From NCBI GenBank assembly GCA_903888615.1, contig CAISUE010000018.1, forward strand, positions 1 through 59,409: DNA of 59,409 nucleotides, written 5' to 3'. The notes under the pieces are model-generated. The model ran no database searches and had not been told where the DNA came from. It was given only the letters and a program-made list of their open reading frames with translations. The stretch's first letter is position 1, and each line of letters opens with the position of its first letter. Position numbers and translations under genes: made by a program. Below are positions 18,214 through 28,151 of the stretch, in pieces. This DNA comes from an uncultured Gammaproteobacteria bacterium (GTDB lineage Bacteria > Pseudomonadota > Gammaproteobacteria > CAISUE01).

Positions 18214-19110
18214 ATGACCCATGTCGTTAAAGTAATGAAAACAGTGACGTTTACCGCGTCACTGTTGGTAGGCGCCCATGTGTTTGCTACCAGTGTTCCG
18301 GTGGTGAATTTAAATGGCAGTGATAATGACACGAGCACGCGTTATGGTGATGCTAGCAGTGTGCAAAGCCCCTTGTCGACTGAGCAACGCTTAAGCGTTA
18401 TCGAACGCCAAATAGCCAATCTTAATCAGCAAACTAGCACAGCGAAACTAGCTGATTTGCAAACGCAAGTGCAACAATTGCAAGGTAAAGTGGATGAATT
18501 GGCACATCAAAATCAAGCTTTAGCTGATCAAATGAAGCAGCAATACCAAGATTTGAATGCGCGCGTGACACCGATGCTGACAGAAACAGCAGCGCCTACT
18601 ACCACAGAAGCAGTGCTGGTCACTAAAAAAACCAAAGCAAAATCAAAAGCGATAGCGGATACCACCACTACAGTCGCTAATGATGGCCCCAATACGGCCA
18701 ATAATGAGATTGAAGCTGAAAATGCTGCTTATCAAAAAGGTTTTGCGTTATTGAAAAAAAGCGATTATGTTCGCGCTGCGCCCGCCTTTGAAAATTTCTT
18801 AAAGACTTACCCTAATGGTGTTCACGCTGCCAATGCGCATTTTTGGTTAGGGGAAATGCATTTAGCGCAAAACCAAGCCGATGCCGCCGCCAGTGAATAT
18901 CGTCGCGTTATCAGCGATTTTCCGACCAGTGATAAAGTGCCAATGGCGCAATTAAAATTAGGCATTGCTTATCATGATCAAAATGACTTGTGTAAAGCTA
19001 AAGCCACTTTTGAAAAAGTGGTAAAACTCTATCCCAAATCGTCAGCGGCAGAGTTGGCTAAAAAAGCGTTATTAGATATTCCTAGTCCGTGCAGTGGCAA
19101 AAAACCATGA
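18214..19110 (+). CDS. cpoB: Cell division coordinator CpoB (YbgF)
   Basis: CpoB is a periplasmic protein that coordinates PBP1B and Tol-Pal during constriction. The 298-residue protein has a signal peptide (to VFA, about residue 24), an N-terminal trimerising coiled coil (about residues 50-118, rich in LNQQ and LQTQVQQLQG heptads), a Thr/Ala/Lys-rich linker, and three TPR repeats (about 170-290, including YPNGVHAANAHFWLGEMHLA). Its TGA overlaps the ATG of queE. Confidence 0.93.
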   Translation: MTHVVKVMKTVTFTASLLVGAHVFATSVPVVNLNGSDNDTSTRYGDASSVQSPLSTEQRLSVIERQIANLNQQTSTAKLADLQTQVQQLQGKVDELAHQNQALADQMKQQYQDLNARVTPMLTETAAPTTTEAVLVTKKTKAKSKAIADTTTTVANDGPNTANNEIEAENAAYQKGFALLKKSDYVRAAPAFENFLKTYPNGVHAANAHFWLGEMHLAQNQADAAASEYRRVISDFPTSDKVPMAQLKLGIAYHDQNDLCKAKATFEKVVKLYPKSSAAELAKKALLDIPSPCSGKKP

Positions 19111-19757
19111 AGCTAAGCGATACCGTGCGCATTACCGAAATCTTTTATTCATTGCAAGGTGAAACCACGTTTGTTGGGTTGCCGACCGTGTTTATTCGTT
19201 TAACCGGTTGCCCTTTACGTTGTCACTATTGTGATACCGCTTATGCGTTTCACCATGGTGAAAAATGGACCATCGAGACGATTTTAACGGAAGTAAAACG
19301 CCATCAAACACCGTATGTGACCGTGACCGGTGGTGAGCCATTAGCCCAGATCCAATGCTTAGCTTTACTGGCAGCCTTGGATGCGGCAGGCTATCGTATT
19401 TCACTTGAAACCAGTGGCGCTTTGAGTGTAGCTTTAGTGCCACCTAGCGTGATTAAAATTGTCGATATTAAAACGCCGGGTTCAGGTGAAGTGACTAAAA
19501 ATTTGTGGGACAATCTCACGCATTTACAGCCGCATGATCAATTGAAATTTGTTATTTGTGATCGCATGGATTATGACTGGGCGAAAGCTAAAATTGACGA
19601 ATTGGCACTGTGGGGTCGTTATGAGCTATTGTTTTCTCCCAGTTTTACCCAGCTTAAACCGAGTGATTTAGCTGAGTGGATTTTAGCCGATCATTTAGCC
19701 GTGCGCTTGCAGATTCAATTGCACAAAGTATTGTGGGGCGATGTTCAAGGGAAATAA
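19107..19757 (+). CDS. queE: 7-carboxy-7-deazaguanine synthase
   Basis: QueE is a radical SAM enzyme that contracts 6-carboxytetrahydropterin to 7-carboxy-7-deazaguanine on the way to queuosine in tRNA. The 216-residue protein carries the CX3CX2C cluster motif (Cys35, Cys39, Cys42 in TGCPLRCHYCDT) and TVTGGEPLAQ. I chose ATG 19107, which overlaps the cpoB stop as ATGA; the in-frame ATG at 19089 would lie inside cpoB. QueG, the last enzyme of the pathway, is encoded at 44615-45700. Confidence 0.93.
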   Translation: MKLSDTVRITEIFYSLQGETTFVGLPTVFIRLTGCPLRCHYCDTAYAFHHGEKWTIETILTEVKRHQTPYVTVTGGEPLAQIQCLALLAALDAAGYRISLETSGALSVALVPPSVIKIVDIKTPGSGEVTKNLWDNLTHLQPHDQLKFVICDRMDYDWAKAKIDELALWGRYELLFSPSFTQLKPSDLAEWILADHLAVRLQIQLHKVLWGDVQGK

Positions 19758-19763
19758 AGATTT

Positions 19764-20639
19764 ATGAAAGGTATTATTTTAGCCGGTGGTAGCGGCACGC
19801 GCTTGCATCCTTTGACGCAAGTGATCAGTAAACAATTGTTGCCGATTTACGATAAACCGATGGTGTATTATCCCCTTTCGACATTAATGTTAGCAGGCAT
19901 TCGCGAAATATTAATTATCACAACACCACACGATGCCGAACAGTTTCAGCGTTTACTGGGTGATGGCACCGCTTGGGGGCTTTCACTCTCTTACGCCGTT
20001 CAAGCTAAGCCGGATGGTTTAGCGCAAGCGTTTATTATCGGCGAACACTTCATTGGTAAAGAATCGATTGCTTTGGTCTTGGGCGATAATATTTTTCACA
20101 GTGCCCATTTATCTGAATTAACAACTCGGGCAGCGAAGCAAGTCTCGGGTGCAACAGTATTTTGCTATCATGTGAATAACCCTGAAGCTTATGGGGTAGT
20201 GAGTTTTGATGGCGCTGGTAAAGCGCTGACCATTGAAGAAAAACCATTAAAAGCCAAATCACCGTGGGCGGTAACAGGCTTGTATTTTTATGATAATCAC
20301 GTGATCGACTTGGCTAAACAGTTAAAACCGTCAGCACGTGGGGAATTAGAAATCACTGATATCAATAATTTGTATTTACAACGCGGTGAATTACGTTGTG
20401 AATTATTGCCGCGTGGTTCTGCTTGGCTTGATACCGGGACTTTTGATCATTTATTAGAAGCGAATCAATTCGTGCAAGTGATTGAAAAACGTCAAGGTTT
20501 GAAAATCGCTTGTCCTGAAGAAATCGCGTGGTTACAAGGCTATATCGATGATGAGCAATTTTTGTCATTGGCACAAAAACTCAAAAAAAGCGGTTATGGC
20601 GATTATTTAGAACGCTTGTACAATGAAAAAATGACATGA
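19764..20639 (+). CDS. rfbA: Glucose-1-phosphate thymidylyltransferase
   Basis: RfbA/RmlA makes dTDP-glucose from glucose-1-phosphate and dTTP, the first step of dTDP-L-rhamnose synthesis. The 291-residue protein has the nucleotide-binding motif [11 protein letters not shown] (residues 7-17) followed by [16 protein letters not shown] and [20 protein letters not shown], all family hallmarks. It begins six bases after queE and overlaps rfbC by four bases, opening a compact four-gene sugar-nucleotide operon. Confidence 0.95.
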   Translation: MKGIILAGGSGTRLHPLTQVISKQLLPIYDKPMVYYPLSTLMLAGIREILIITTPHDAEQFQRLLGDGTAWGLSLSYAVQAKPDGLAQAFIIGEHFIGKESIALVLGDNIFHSAHLSELTTRAAKQVSGATVFCYHVNNPEAYGVVSFDGAGKALTIEEKPLKAKSPWAVTGLYFYDNHVIDLAKQLKPSARGELEITDINNLYLQRGELRCELLPRGSAWLDTGTFDHLLEANQFVQVIEKRQGLKIACPEEIAWLQGYIDDEQFLSLAQKLKKSGYGDYLERLYNEKMT

Positions 20640-21199
20640 ATATTATTGAAACTGCTTTAGCGGGGGTCGTATTAATTGAACCCAAAATTTTTGGTGATGA
20701 GCGGGGCTTTTTTTTTGAAGCGTACCAAGCTGAACGCTACCGTACGGTGGGATTGAATAAACCCTTGGTACAAGCCAATATTTCACGCTCAGCGAAAGGT
20801 GTATTGCGTGGGCTACATTACCAATTAATTCAACCACAAGATAAATTAGTCAGTGTGTTAAAAGGGCGCGTATTTGATGTCGCGGTCGATATTCGCCCTG
20901 ATTCCAATACCTTTGGCCAATGGGTTGGTTTTGAATTAAATGACACGAATCATCGGCAATTGCTGGTGCCAAAAGGCTTTGCGCATGGCTTTGAAGTGTT
21001 ATCCGATGAAGCGGATTTCCTCTATCAATGCTCCGATTATTATCATCCAGCCTCCGAACGTGGCATTGCGTGGAATGACCCAGATTTAGCGATTAATTGG
21101 CAAACCCAAACCCCGTCATTATCGATGAAAGACCAAGTCAATCCACGTTTGAAAGAGGTGGCAATCGAGCACTTACCAGCATCATTCTTATGTCAGTAA
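20636..21199 (+). CDS. rfbC: dTDP-4-dehydrorhamnose 3,5-epimerase
   Basis: RfbC/RmlC inverts C3 and C5 of dTDP-4-keto-6-deoxyglucose. The 187-residue cupin shows [29 protein letters not shown] (catalytic His in GLHYQ) and [12 protein letters not shown]. It overlaps rfbA by four and rfbD by ten bases. The last residues ([15 protein letters not shown]) are slightly longer than the core enzyme. Confidence 0.95.
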   Translation: MNIIETALAGVVLIEPKIFGDERGFFFEAYQAERYRTVGLNKPLVQANISRSAKGVLRGLHYQLIQPQDKLVSVLKGRVFDVAVDIRPDSNTFGQWVGFELNDTNHRQLLVPKGFAHGFEVLSDEADFLYQCSDYYHPASERGIAWNDPDLAINWQTQTPSLSMKDQVNPRLKEVAIEHLPASFLCQ

Positions 21200-22065
21200 A
21201 AATTTTATTGGTCGGTGCCGGTGGTCAAGTGGGCCAAGCTGTGGTGCGCTTTGCATTTGCGTTACCCATCGAATTGTTTGCAGTCACCCGCGGGCAATTA
21301 GATATCACCGATCAAGCCGCCATTGTTGCAATGCTAGCAAAACATCGGCCCTCGGTGGTCATTAATGCCGCGGCTTATACCGCTGTTGATAAAGCTGAAA
21401 GTGAACCTGATTTAGCGCAGTTAATCAATGCACAGGGCCCTGAGCATTTAGCCAAAGCCTGCCATGCTGCCGCTATTCCCTTGATTCATCTTTCAACTGA
21501 TTATGTGTTCGATGGCGCTAAACAAAGTGCTTATCTTGAAAGTGATAGTGTCAATCCCCAAAGTGTGTATGGCGCGTCTAAATGGGCCGGTGAACAAGCG
21601 GTTCGTCGTTATTGTAAACAGCATTATATTCTTCGTGTCAGTTGGGTCTTTGGGATCGATGGCGCGAATTTTGTCAAAACCATTTTGCGTTTAGCCTGTG
21701 AGCGCTCTGAATTATCGATTGTTGCCGATCAATATGGCTGCCCGACATCGGCTGCCAGTATTGCTGATGTGTTAGTGCGTATGGCTTATCTGGCCATTGA
21801 ATCTACGGGTTATGGCACCTATCATTTTAGCAATGGTCCTGTTACCACATGGTATGAATTTGCTCAAACAATTGTCGAACAAGCACGTTTGTTAACGTCA
21901 TTGAAGGTAGAGAGCATTCAACCGATAACAACGCTTGACTACCCAACGCCTGCCAAGCGGCCGGCCAATAGTGAATTAAATAGCACCTTAGTCTGTAAGT
22001 TAACAGGCATCCCTTTAACCCCTTGGCGTGAAGAATTACGCCTGGTCCTCAAAGCCCTTTTATGA
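21190..22065 (+). CDS. rfbD: dTDP-4-dehydrorhamnose reductase
   Basis: RfbD/RmlD reduces dTDP-4-keto-L-rhamnose to dTDP-L-rhamnose. The protein begins with the Rossmann motif LLVGAGGQVGQ and contains STDYVFDGAKQ and the catalytic YGASKWAGE (YxxxK). I chose ATG 21190, which gives 291 residues and a ten-base overlap with rfbC. The longer in-frame start at 21097 would lie deep in rfbC. It overlaps rfbB by four bases. Confidence 0.95.
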   Translation: MSVKILLVGAGGQVGQAVVRFAFALPIELFAVTRGQLDITDQAAIVAMLAKHRPSVVINAAAYTAVDKAESEPDLAQLINAQGPEHLAKACHAAAIPLIHLSTDYVFDGAKQSAYLESDSVNPQSVYGASKWAGEQAVRRYCKQHYILRVSWVFGIDGANFVKTILRLACERSELSIVADQYGCPTSAASIADVLVRMAYLAIESTGYGTYHFSNGPVTTWYEFAQTIVEQARLLTSLKVESIQPITTLDYPTPAKRPANSELNSTLVCKLTGIPLTPWREELRLVLKALL

Positions 22066-23063
22066 ATTATCAAGCAAAAAATATTTTAATCACCGGTGGT
22101 TGTGGTTTCATCGGCAGTAACTTCATTCACTACTTGTTAGCTAAAAATAGCACAGTGACCATCGTCAATGTAGATTTATTAACCTATGCCGGTGCCTTAA
22201 CCAATGTCGAACCGGTCAGTGATCCTGCCCGTTACACCTTTGTTCAGGGTGATATTGGGGATGCTGTTTTGATAGCCCATTTATTGCGTGAACATCAGAT
22301 TGATACCATCATTCATTTTGCGGCTGAAAGCCATGTTGATCGCTCGATTGCCGGTCCCGCCGCGTTTGTAAACACTAATATCATGGGCACGTTTGTGTTG
22401 CTCGAAGCCGCCCGTTGGTATTGGTTGACCGAACAGCAATGGGGGAGTGATCAATGCCGTTTTCACCATATTTCAACCGATGAAGTTTATGGCACCTTAA
22501 CGGTTGAAGATCCGGCTTTTTCTGAAACTACGCCCTATGCCCCCAATTCACCGTATTCTGCCAGTAAAGCCGGTTCAGATCATTTAGTGCGCGCCTATTT
22601 CCATACTTATGGCTTGCCGATGACTTTAAGTAATTGTTCGAATAATTATGGGCCCCGTCAACATGCTGAAAAATTCATTCCTACGATCATTCGTACGGCA
22701 CTGGCAAATTTGCCAATCCCGGTTTATGGTGATGGCAGCAATATTCGTGATTGGTTGTATGTGACGGATCATTGTGATGCGATTTGGCAAATCATTCAAC
22801 GTGGCACGGTGGGGGAGGCTTACAATGTCGGTGGTAATAATGAATGGACCAATTTAGCGATTGTACAGCACATTTGTGCCATGCTCGATGAAGCTGTACC
22901 CCGCGTTACCCCTTACCGTGATTTAATCACGTTTGTGACAGACAGAGCCGGTCACGATTGGCGCTATGCAATTGATGCGACTAAAATTCAACAGCAATTG
23001 CACTGGTTTCCTCTGGAAAGCTTTGAAACGGGAATGAGCAAGACTTTGGATTTTTATTGTTGA
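22062..23063 (+). CDS. rfbB: dTDP-glucose 4,6-dehydratase
   Basis: RfbB/RmlB oxidises and dehydrates dTDP-glucose to the 4-keto-6-deoxy sugar using bound NAD+. The 333-residue extended SDR protein has TGGCGFIGSNF (residues 10-20), the substrate loop HISTDEVYGTL, the catalytic YSASKAGSDH, and NNYGPRQHAEKFIP. Order A-C-D-B differs from the common B-D-A-C, but the set is complete. It is the last gene of the operon. Confidence 0.96.
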   Translation: MNYQAKNILITGGCGFIGSNFIHYLLAKNSTVTIVNVDLLTYAGALTNVEPVSDPARYTFVQGDIGDAVLIAHLLREHQIDTIIHFAAESHVDRSIAGPAAFVNTNIMGTFVLLEAARWYWLTEQQWGSDQCRFHHISTDEVYGTLTVEDPAFSETTPYAPNSPYSASKAGSDHLVRAYFHTYGLPMTLSNCSNNYGPRQHAEKFIPTIIRTALANLPIPVYGDGSNIRDWLYVTDHCDAIWQIIQRGTVGEAYNVGGNNEWTNLAIVQHICAMLDEAVPRVTPYRDLITFVTDRAGHDWRYAIDATKIQQQLHWFPLESFETGMSKTLDFYC

Positions 23064-23161
23064 TTATTTATAGTGAAAAATGTTATAGACTTAGCCTCAG
23101 TGATGCGTTTAATCATTGCTAGTGGCAGATCTTTTTGTTAAATAGTCAAAGGAGTGTGAAA

Positions 23162-23557
23162 ATGTTAAAGAAGAACAATGTAAGCGGAATTTTGTTGTTG
23201 GTGAGTCTTTGCAGTTCGAGTGCGTTTGCTGTGGGTCCGGCTCAAGTTTCAACTCTGACTGTGGCTTCGAAAGGCTACAGTGCTGCTGTTTGTGATGGTA
23301 AGGCCGTTTATCATTGTTGCAGTATCACAACACATGCGCATGGCAGTAGTAATCTAGTGGCTTTTTATCCAATGGACTGTTCTACTAGCCCTCAGGATGG
23401 TGTAAATTCGGGGGTAGGGGTTGCTGAAGATTCTTGCACTAAAATTTCAGAATTTGTTATGCAAAACCAAACGATAACTGGGAGTTGGGTACCGGTGATC
23501 CCTCATCCCACCGATTGTAAATATATAAGCAAAAGCTTACCAGAAAATCCTAAATAA
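23162..23557 (+). CDS. Small secreted cysteine-rich protein, unknown function
   Basis: The ATG at 23162 follows a strong AAGGAG site and gives 131 residues; the TTG at 23135 is less likely. A signal peptide with probable cleavage at AFA|VGP (about residue 25) is followed by a mature part with six cysteines, including a CC pair (VYHCCSI), which suggests three disulfides in the periplasm or outside. I recognise no family. A strong hairpin follows at 23588-23617. Confidence 0.7.
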   Translation: MLKKNNVSGILLLVSLCSSSAFAVGPAQVSTLTVASKGYSAAVCDGKAVYHCCSITTHAHGSSNLVAFYPMDCSTSPQDGVNSGVGVAEDSCTKISEFVMQNQTITGSWVPVIPHPTDCKYISKSLPENPK

Positions 23558-23587
23558 GTGACATTTCTAACTTGCTCTAACAAGGGC

Positions 23588-23617
23588 CGTATCTATACAA
23601 AGTATTGTATAGATACG
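23588..23617 (+). terminator. Strong hairpin after the small secreted gene
   Basis: CGTATCTATACAA at 23588-23600 pairs perfectly with TTGTATAGATACG at 23605-23617 (13 bp, loop AGTA). There is no T-run, so it is either a processing or stabilising hairpin, or a weak terminator between the secreted gene and the following AT-rich gene. Confidence 0.5.
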
Positions 23618-23717
23618 TGTTACACTGCCAGCTAAGGCTAATAAAAAATTAGTGCCATCGCGGATGCTTTCATCCCTGATAATAAAAAACCAAGTTCATT
23701 GGTTTCTAGCCGGGTCT

Positions 23718-26444
23718 ATGAAAAATTATTATGCAATTATTGGGGCGGAAAATTTTGCGGATGATGTTGGTTTCATAACAGAGCTGATTGATAAAAGAAA
23801 AAAAGAGCTTGAACTAAAAAAAACTAATGATCAAGTAATGGCTGAATTAGAAGAATGTGAAATTATACGTGAAGTATTAACCAAGTATAAAAAAAGAAGC
23901 GCTTATGATAAAGAGCTTTATGAATTTACGTGTGGACAATTAGGCGTTTTTTCGGATGGTGATGAAAGTGCATTAAATAGCGATTACAAAAAAGCAATTT
24001 TAAATGTCTCAACTTCTGGAGTGCTCGCCGCCGCTTCTTATGAATTAATAACACGATACAGAAGTGACTACACTAATTACACAGCCGCTACTTATAAAAA
24101 TGAGCATCGCCATCGTGATTTATCTCCTGTAGTAGAAGAAAATAAACTGTTTAAATCTGAGCATTCGTCAACAGCACCAACAATAGCAGAAAAAAAATTA
24201 TCTGCAAGGGATTGTTCGTCTATATTATTTTTGTTAAAACAAAATAAATCAAGTTTACCTTTTGAAGAATCACAGTGTACTGCAGAGTTAAAAATATTAT
24301 CTGACAGTCTTAGTGTTACAGGTTATGTCTCACATCTAGTGCATAATAAAAATAACAGGCAAAAAAAGTTTAGTGTTTTTTATTCAAAACTCAAAAAAGA
24401 ATTTTTAGATAAACCAAATAATGAATTAGTAAAAACTTTATTGAAAAATAATCCTGAATTAGAAACAAAAATTGTTTTAATACAGAAAAGTGGAAACTTG
24501 TTATTTGAATATTTAATTAACTTAAACAATGAGTTATTAGATTATTTATTGAAATCTATAGAAAAAATCATTAAGTATCTTGGTGAGCATTACCCAGCAT
24601 TCAGGGATCTTAAAAGTGAATCAGTAAGCAATTGGGATACATTTAATTGCCAATATGAAGCAATAAATAATCAAGATAATTATCAAAATGCCGGGCATGA
24701 TAATGCAAGTCCTTATGGAAACGATACGGAATTTACAGAAGCAAAACAGCAGTTTGATACAAGCTTGTCGACAGGTAGTGTTGACTTTGATGCAATTCAA
24801 ATATTTTATCAACAAGCCAAGGCAGCTGAAACAAGATACATTGCAGAAAAAGTAGCGGTTATTCAGAGCGATTGGGCTGAGTTAATGCCAGATACTGCAC
24901 AAACATGGGCTTACCTTGAAGATGTAAATGCTTTAAACAAGCTGCTAGTCGAAACAAATGCTATTTTTCGTGAAAAATTAATTGAAAATTTAAAAAAAGA
25001 TGAATTTAACAGTAAAATTTTAGCAAATTTTAAGTTACCTGATAGTGATGTTAGGTATAACCATATTATAGTGGATGGAGGTAGTGTAAAGCCTCTGATC
25101 ATAAATGAATTTTTTATCTATGTTCAAGAAATTAAGAACCTTAAGAATGCTATAAAAGTTTATTGGCGTAATGGCAAACAAACATTTGAGGAGACCCTTC
25201 AGAAAAAATATTTCTCCAATAGTTTTTTTGAAAAATTAAATAAAAATAAAAAAAATAGCATGAAAGATGATTTATTGTATCAGGAGCTTATATCTGTCAT
25301 CCGTGCTAACCAGCTTAAAAAGCTTTGGTGCTTATATCTAAAGAATAAAGTAGAAAAAATATTTTCAACGTTACTTTCTGAAGCTGATCCAAAGATAAAA
25401 ACAGATAATGTTGAAAAATTCATTCAGGTACAAACACTGAAATTAATTACTGACAAGAAAGACTTAAGAGCGTTGAATGATACCCTTCAGGAAAATTTTA
25501 AACAGTTGCAAGCACTCTTACAACACCCATGTTTAAAGAATATTCGTCATTGGGATGGGTTATCTATAGAAGCATTAATTAACGCGGCAATAGTACAAGT
25601 AAAAAGCGATATCGTGTGCAATTTTTCTAAGGAGTTATTTGATCGGGATGATTATGATCGATCATTTTCAGTATTAATACAGGAATATCAACAAAAACTA
25701 GTTAACTTTTCTGGCAGTTTTACAAAATGGGTGGCGTTTGCTACTCAAGTTGAAGCGGAAAGTGTATGTATAGCCACTATCATAAAATTTCGAGGTGACC
25801 TTTCTGAACAAGATAAACAAAATTTTCATGCTTATGATAGTGAAAAATTAAAAGTTTTAGCTAATCAATTAGTAGCCGTACAACAAAGAAAAGAAGCACA
25901 ACCATTGCCAGAAGAAGCTAAATTAAAACGACCCGAAAAAACTCCATCATGTTTTTCGTGCTTAAAGAATATTTTTTGGTCGAACAGTTATCACGAACTT
26001 CCTTTAGATAAAAACGAGAATATAAATATTGGAGAATTTAAAAAAATTATTCAGCATGAGTTACAACAATATATCGATGGGGCTAGTGTTTTAGTAAATA
26101 ATTTGGCACAAGAAAAAGATTACGGCCATGATTTTTTATTTCTTAAATTATCTCGAGGTATTAATCGCGAAATCAATGTAAAACTCGCGGAATTATTAGT
26201 GTGTAAACTTAACGAAACATCATGTGATATTACAAAATTATTTTCTTCTAAAGAAATTATTGCTGCTCGGACTAACGTAATAGAGGTAGGGTGTTATACC
26301 AATCGATTTGGTTATACTGATCGAAGTTATATCAATTCCAATGGCATCAATAGCTCGACGCTTAATGCCCTTATTCAGTGGGTTAGCCTTTATGCTGAAA
26401 AAAACCAAGATTTAGGCTCTAAAAAGCCTTCAAAGCGTCATTAA
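23718..26444 (+). CDS. Large AT-rich protein with degenerate J-domain-like N-terminus
   Basis: A 908-residue, Lys/Glu/Asn-rich, mostly helical protein without a signal peptide. The first 70 residues read like a DnaJ J-domain: MKNYYAIIGAENFADD at the start and REVLTKYKKRSAYDKELYE at the end. The catalytic HPD tripeptide is missing, so Hsp70 stimulation is unlikely. The rest shows coiled-coil-like stretches and no recognisable domain; a Cys-containing, Pro-rich linker lies near residue 750. Start is uncertain: GTG 23652 and ATG 23664 are in frame, but 23718 fits the J-like domain. GC is clearly lower than in neighbouring genes, which fits an acquired or effector gene. It overlaps ftsY's 3' end by 15 bases. 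Confidence 0.7.
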   Translation: MKNYYAIIGAENFADDVGFITELIDKRKKELELKKTNDQVMAELEECEIIREVLTKYKKRSAYDKELYEFTCGQLGVFSDGDESALNSDYKKAILNVSTSGVLAAASYELITRYRSDYTNYTAATYKNEHRHRDLSPVVEENKLFKSEHSSTAPTIAEKKLSARDCSSILFLLKQNKSSLPFEESQCTAELKILSDSLSVTGYVSHLVHNKNNRQKKFSVFYSKLKKEFLDKPNNELVKTLLKNNPELETKIVLIQKSGNLLFEYLINLNNELLDYLLKSIEKIIKYLGEHYPAFRDLKSESVSNWDTFNCQYEAINNQDNYQNAGHDNASPYGNDTEFTEAKQQFDTSLSTGSVDFDAIQIFYQQAKAAETRYIAEKVAVIQSDWAELMPDTAQTWAYLEDVNALNKLLVETNAIFREKLIENLKKDEFNSKILANFKLPDSDVRYNHIIVDGGSVKPLIINEFFIYVQEIKNLKNAIKVYWRNGKQTFEETLQKKYFSNSFFEKLNKNKKNSMKDDLLYQELISVIRANQLKKLWCLYLKNKVEKIFSTLLSEADPKIKTDNVEKFIQVQTLKLITDKKDLRALNDTLQENFKQLQALLQHPCLKNIRHWDGLSIEALINAAIVQVKSDIVCNFSKELFDRDDYDRSFSVLIQEYQQKLVNFSGSFTKWVAFATQVEAESVCIATIIKFRGDLSEQDKQNFHAYDSEKLKVLANQLVAVQQRKEAQPLPEEAKLKRPEKTPSCFSCLKNIFWSNSYHELPLDKNENINIGEFKKIIQHELQQYIDGASVLVNNLAQEKDYGHDFLFLKLSRGINREINVKLAELLVCKLNETSCDITKLFSSKEIIAARTNVIEVGCYTNRFGYTDRSYINSNGINSSTLNALIQWVSLYAEKNQDLGSKKPSKRH

Positions 26445-27485
26445 TGGCAGTAAGCCATCGACAAATTCTATTGCATTGAAAGGGCGTAAATCATCGACAT
26501 GTTCACCAACGCCGATAAAATAAATCGGTAATTTAAATTTTTCAGCAATGGCAAAGATGATGCCGCCTTTGGCGGTGCCATCGAGTTTGGTGAGAATTAA
26601 CGATGTCACGCCGAGTGCTTGATGAAATTTTTCTAATTGAACGAGACCATTTTGACCGATGCCGGCATCGAGTACTAAGCAAATTTCATGGGGGGCACCG
26701 GGTTCCGCTTTGCCCAAGACGCGTTTGATTTTTTTCAATTCTTCCATCAAATGGTCTTTATTGTGTAAGCGTCCTGCGGTATCAGCCAATAAAACATCGC
26801 TATGGCGTGCTTTGGCAGCTGTCACTGCATCAAATAATACCGAAGCACTGTCAGCGCCAGTCTGTTGGGCAATGACGGGCAATTGATTGCGCGCACCCCA
26901 TGCTTGTAATTGTTCGACCGCTGCAGCTCTAAAGGTATCACCGGCAGCTAACATAACATTTAAACCTTGTGCTTTTAAATAATGACTGAGTTTACCGATC
27001 GTGGTGGTTTTGCCAGCGCCATTGATGCCAATCATTAAAAACACTGCCGGTTTGCTGTGGCTAAGATCTAACCTCTTTTGACACGGTGTGAGGATGTCGA
27101 TTAAAGCCCTTCGCAAAGCGTCCCATAAAGCATCAGGGTTGGTTAATGCTTTGCGCGCAATGTTCTGGGTTAAGCCTTTAATGATGATTTGCGTCGCTTC
27201 CATGCCTAAATCGGCACTGATTAACAGCGTTTCGAGTTCGTCGAGTAAAGCTTGATCGATGACTTTTTTACCTAAAAGCAAATTAGCGACTTGATCGGTA
27301 AATTTATGACGGGTCTTCGTTAAATTAACGCGAAAGCGCGACAGTAAACTTTTTTTAACCGCGATAACAGGTTCGTCAAGGTTAATGTTGCCTTCAAGCG
27401 CGGGTTTAATAGGTTCTAACTCGCAGGTATCCGTCGTGGGTGAATTGACAACCTCAGGGGATTTTTTTTTCAAAAAAGAGAACAT
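26430..27485 (-). CDS. ftsY: Signal recognition particle receptor FtsY
   Basis: FtsY is the SRP receptor GTPase at the inner membrane. The 351-residue protein has a short charged N-terminal A region (about 1-60), the helical N domain, and the G domain with GINGAGKTTTIGKL (P-loop, near residue 155), DTAGRLHNKDHLMEEL, and LTKLDGTAKGG. The A domain is much shorter than in E. coli. In many gammaproteobacteria ftsY is next to rsmD and ftsEX; here rsmD lies about 10 kb away. Confidence 0.95.
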   Translation of the reverse strand: MFSFLKKKSPEVVNSPTTDTCELEPIKPALEGNINLDEPVIAVKKSLLSRFRVNLTKTRHKFTDQVANLLLGKKVIDQALLDELETLLISADLGMEATQIIIKGLTQNIARKALTNPDALWDALRRALIDILTPCQKRLDLSHSKPAVFLMIGINGAGKTTTIGKLSHYLKAQGLNVMLAAGDTFRAAAVEQLQAWGARNQLPVIAQQTGADSASVLFDAVTAAKARHSDVLLADTAGRLHNKDHLMEELKKIKRVLGKAEPGAPHEICLVLDAGIGQNGLVQLEKFHQALGVTSLILTKLDGTAKGGIIFAIAEKFKLPIYFIGVGEHVDDLRPFNAIEFVDGLLPLMTL

Positions 27486-27556
27486 GATGGCTCAAGATTA
27501 ATAGCGATGATGTGCTATTCTACCAAGCTTACGTCATAAAAGCTTAATTCCTTAAA

Positions 27557-28054
27557 TCAGCGACTGCGAAATGCCACCAGCAGCCATAAAAAAGCAGGTA
27601 TGGCGAGATTGGCGTATAACAGCATGCCACTGTTGCCGGCTGACGGATCATGCCGTATAAAATGCGAGTATAACTGTTCTGCTGCTGTGCCCCATAAAAA
27701 ACAACTGGCGCTTAAAATGACAGCGAAGCGAAATTCAAAATCACGCCACAGTGCTAACACGCCGCTAAGACCTAGTCCTAACTGGGCTAAAGCCACGTCA
27801 AATTCGCAAGGACTCAATGTCCCGCTGCTAAATTGACCGTTCAAAGATGGAAAAAAAGCATGCATGACAAAGCCCCATAAGCCGGTTAAGCCCACGCAGC
27901 AAAAAAGTATTACGCCTAAACAAAATCCATTCGCTCGCTCGAAATCGAAAGCAGGTGCGAGTAAAATGCAGATAATCAGGGCGAATATCACCATGATTAC
28001 GGTAAAATTATTGAAGAAATAACCCGTTAAATCGATTAAATGGCTATCGATCAT
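27557..28054 (-). CDS. Small multi-spanning membrane protein (DUF6790-like)
   Basis: From the ATG at 28054, preceded by AAGGAT, the protein has 165 residues and four to five hydrophobic helices (VIMVIFALIICILLAP, FCLGVILFCCVGLTGLWGFVM, and a C-terminal LLYANLAIPAFLWLLVAF). The pattern FSSGTLSPCEFDVALAQLGLGLSGVLALW reminds me of DUF6790 membrane proteins; no biochemical role is known to me. A longer in-frame start at 28165 would overlap the divergent binding-protein gene and is rejected. Confidence 0.65.
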   Translation of the reverse strand: MIDSHLIDLTGYFFNNFTVIMVIFALIICILLAPAFDFERANGFCLGVILFCCVGLTGLWGFVMHAFFPSLNGQFSSGTLSPCEFDVALAQLGLGLSGVLALWRDFEFRFAVILSASCFLWGTAAEQLYSHFIRHDPSAGNSGMLLYANLAIPAFLWLLVAFRSR

Positions 28055-28151
28055 GATCCGATCCTTAGTTGTTGAGAATAGACTTATAGCATAAGGATTC
28101 AACTCTTGGTAAAGTGAATCATGAGAGACTAGGTTTAAAAATGAGGTTGCC

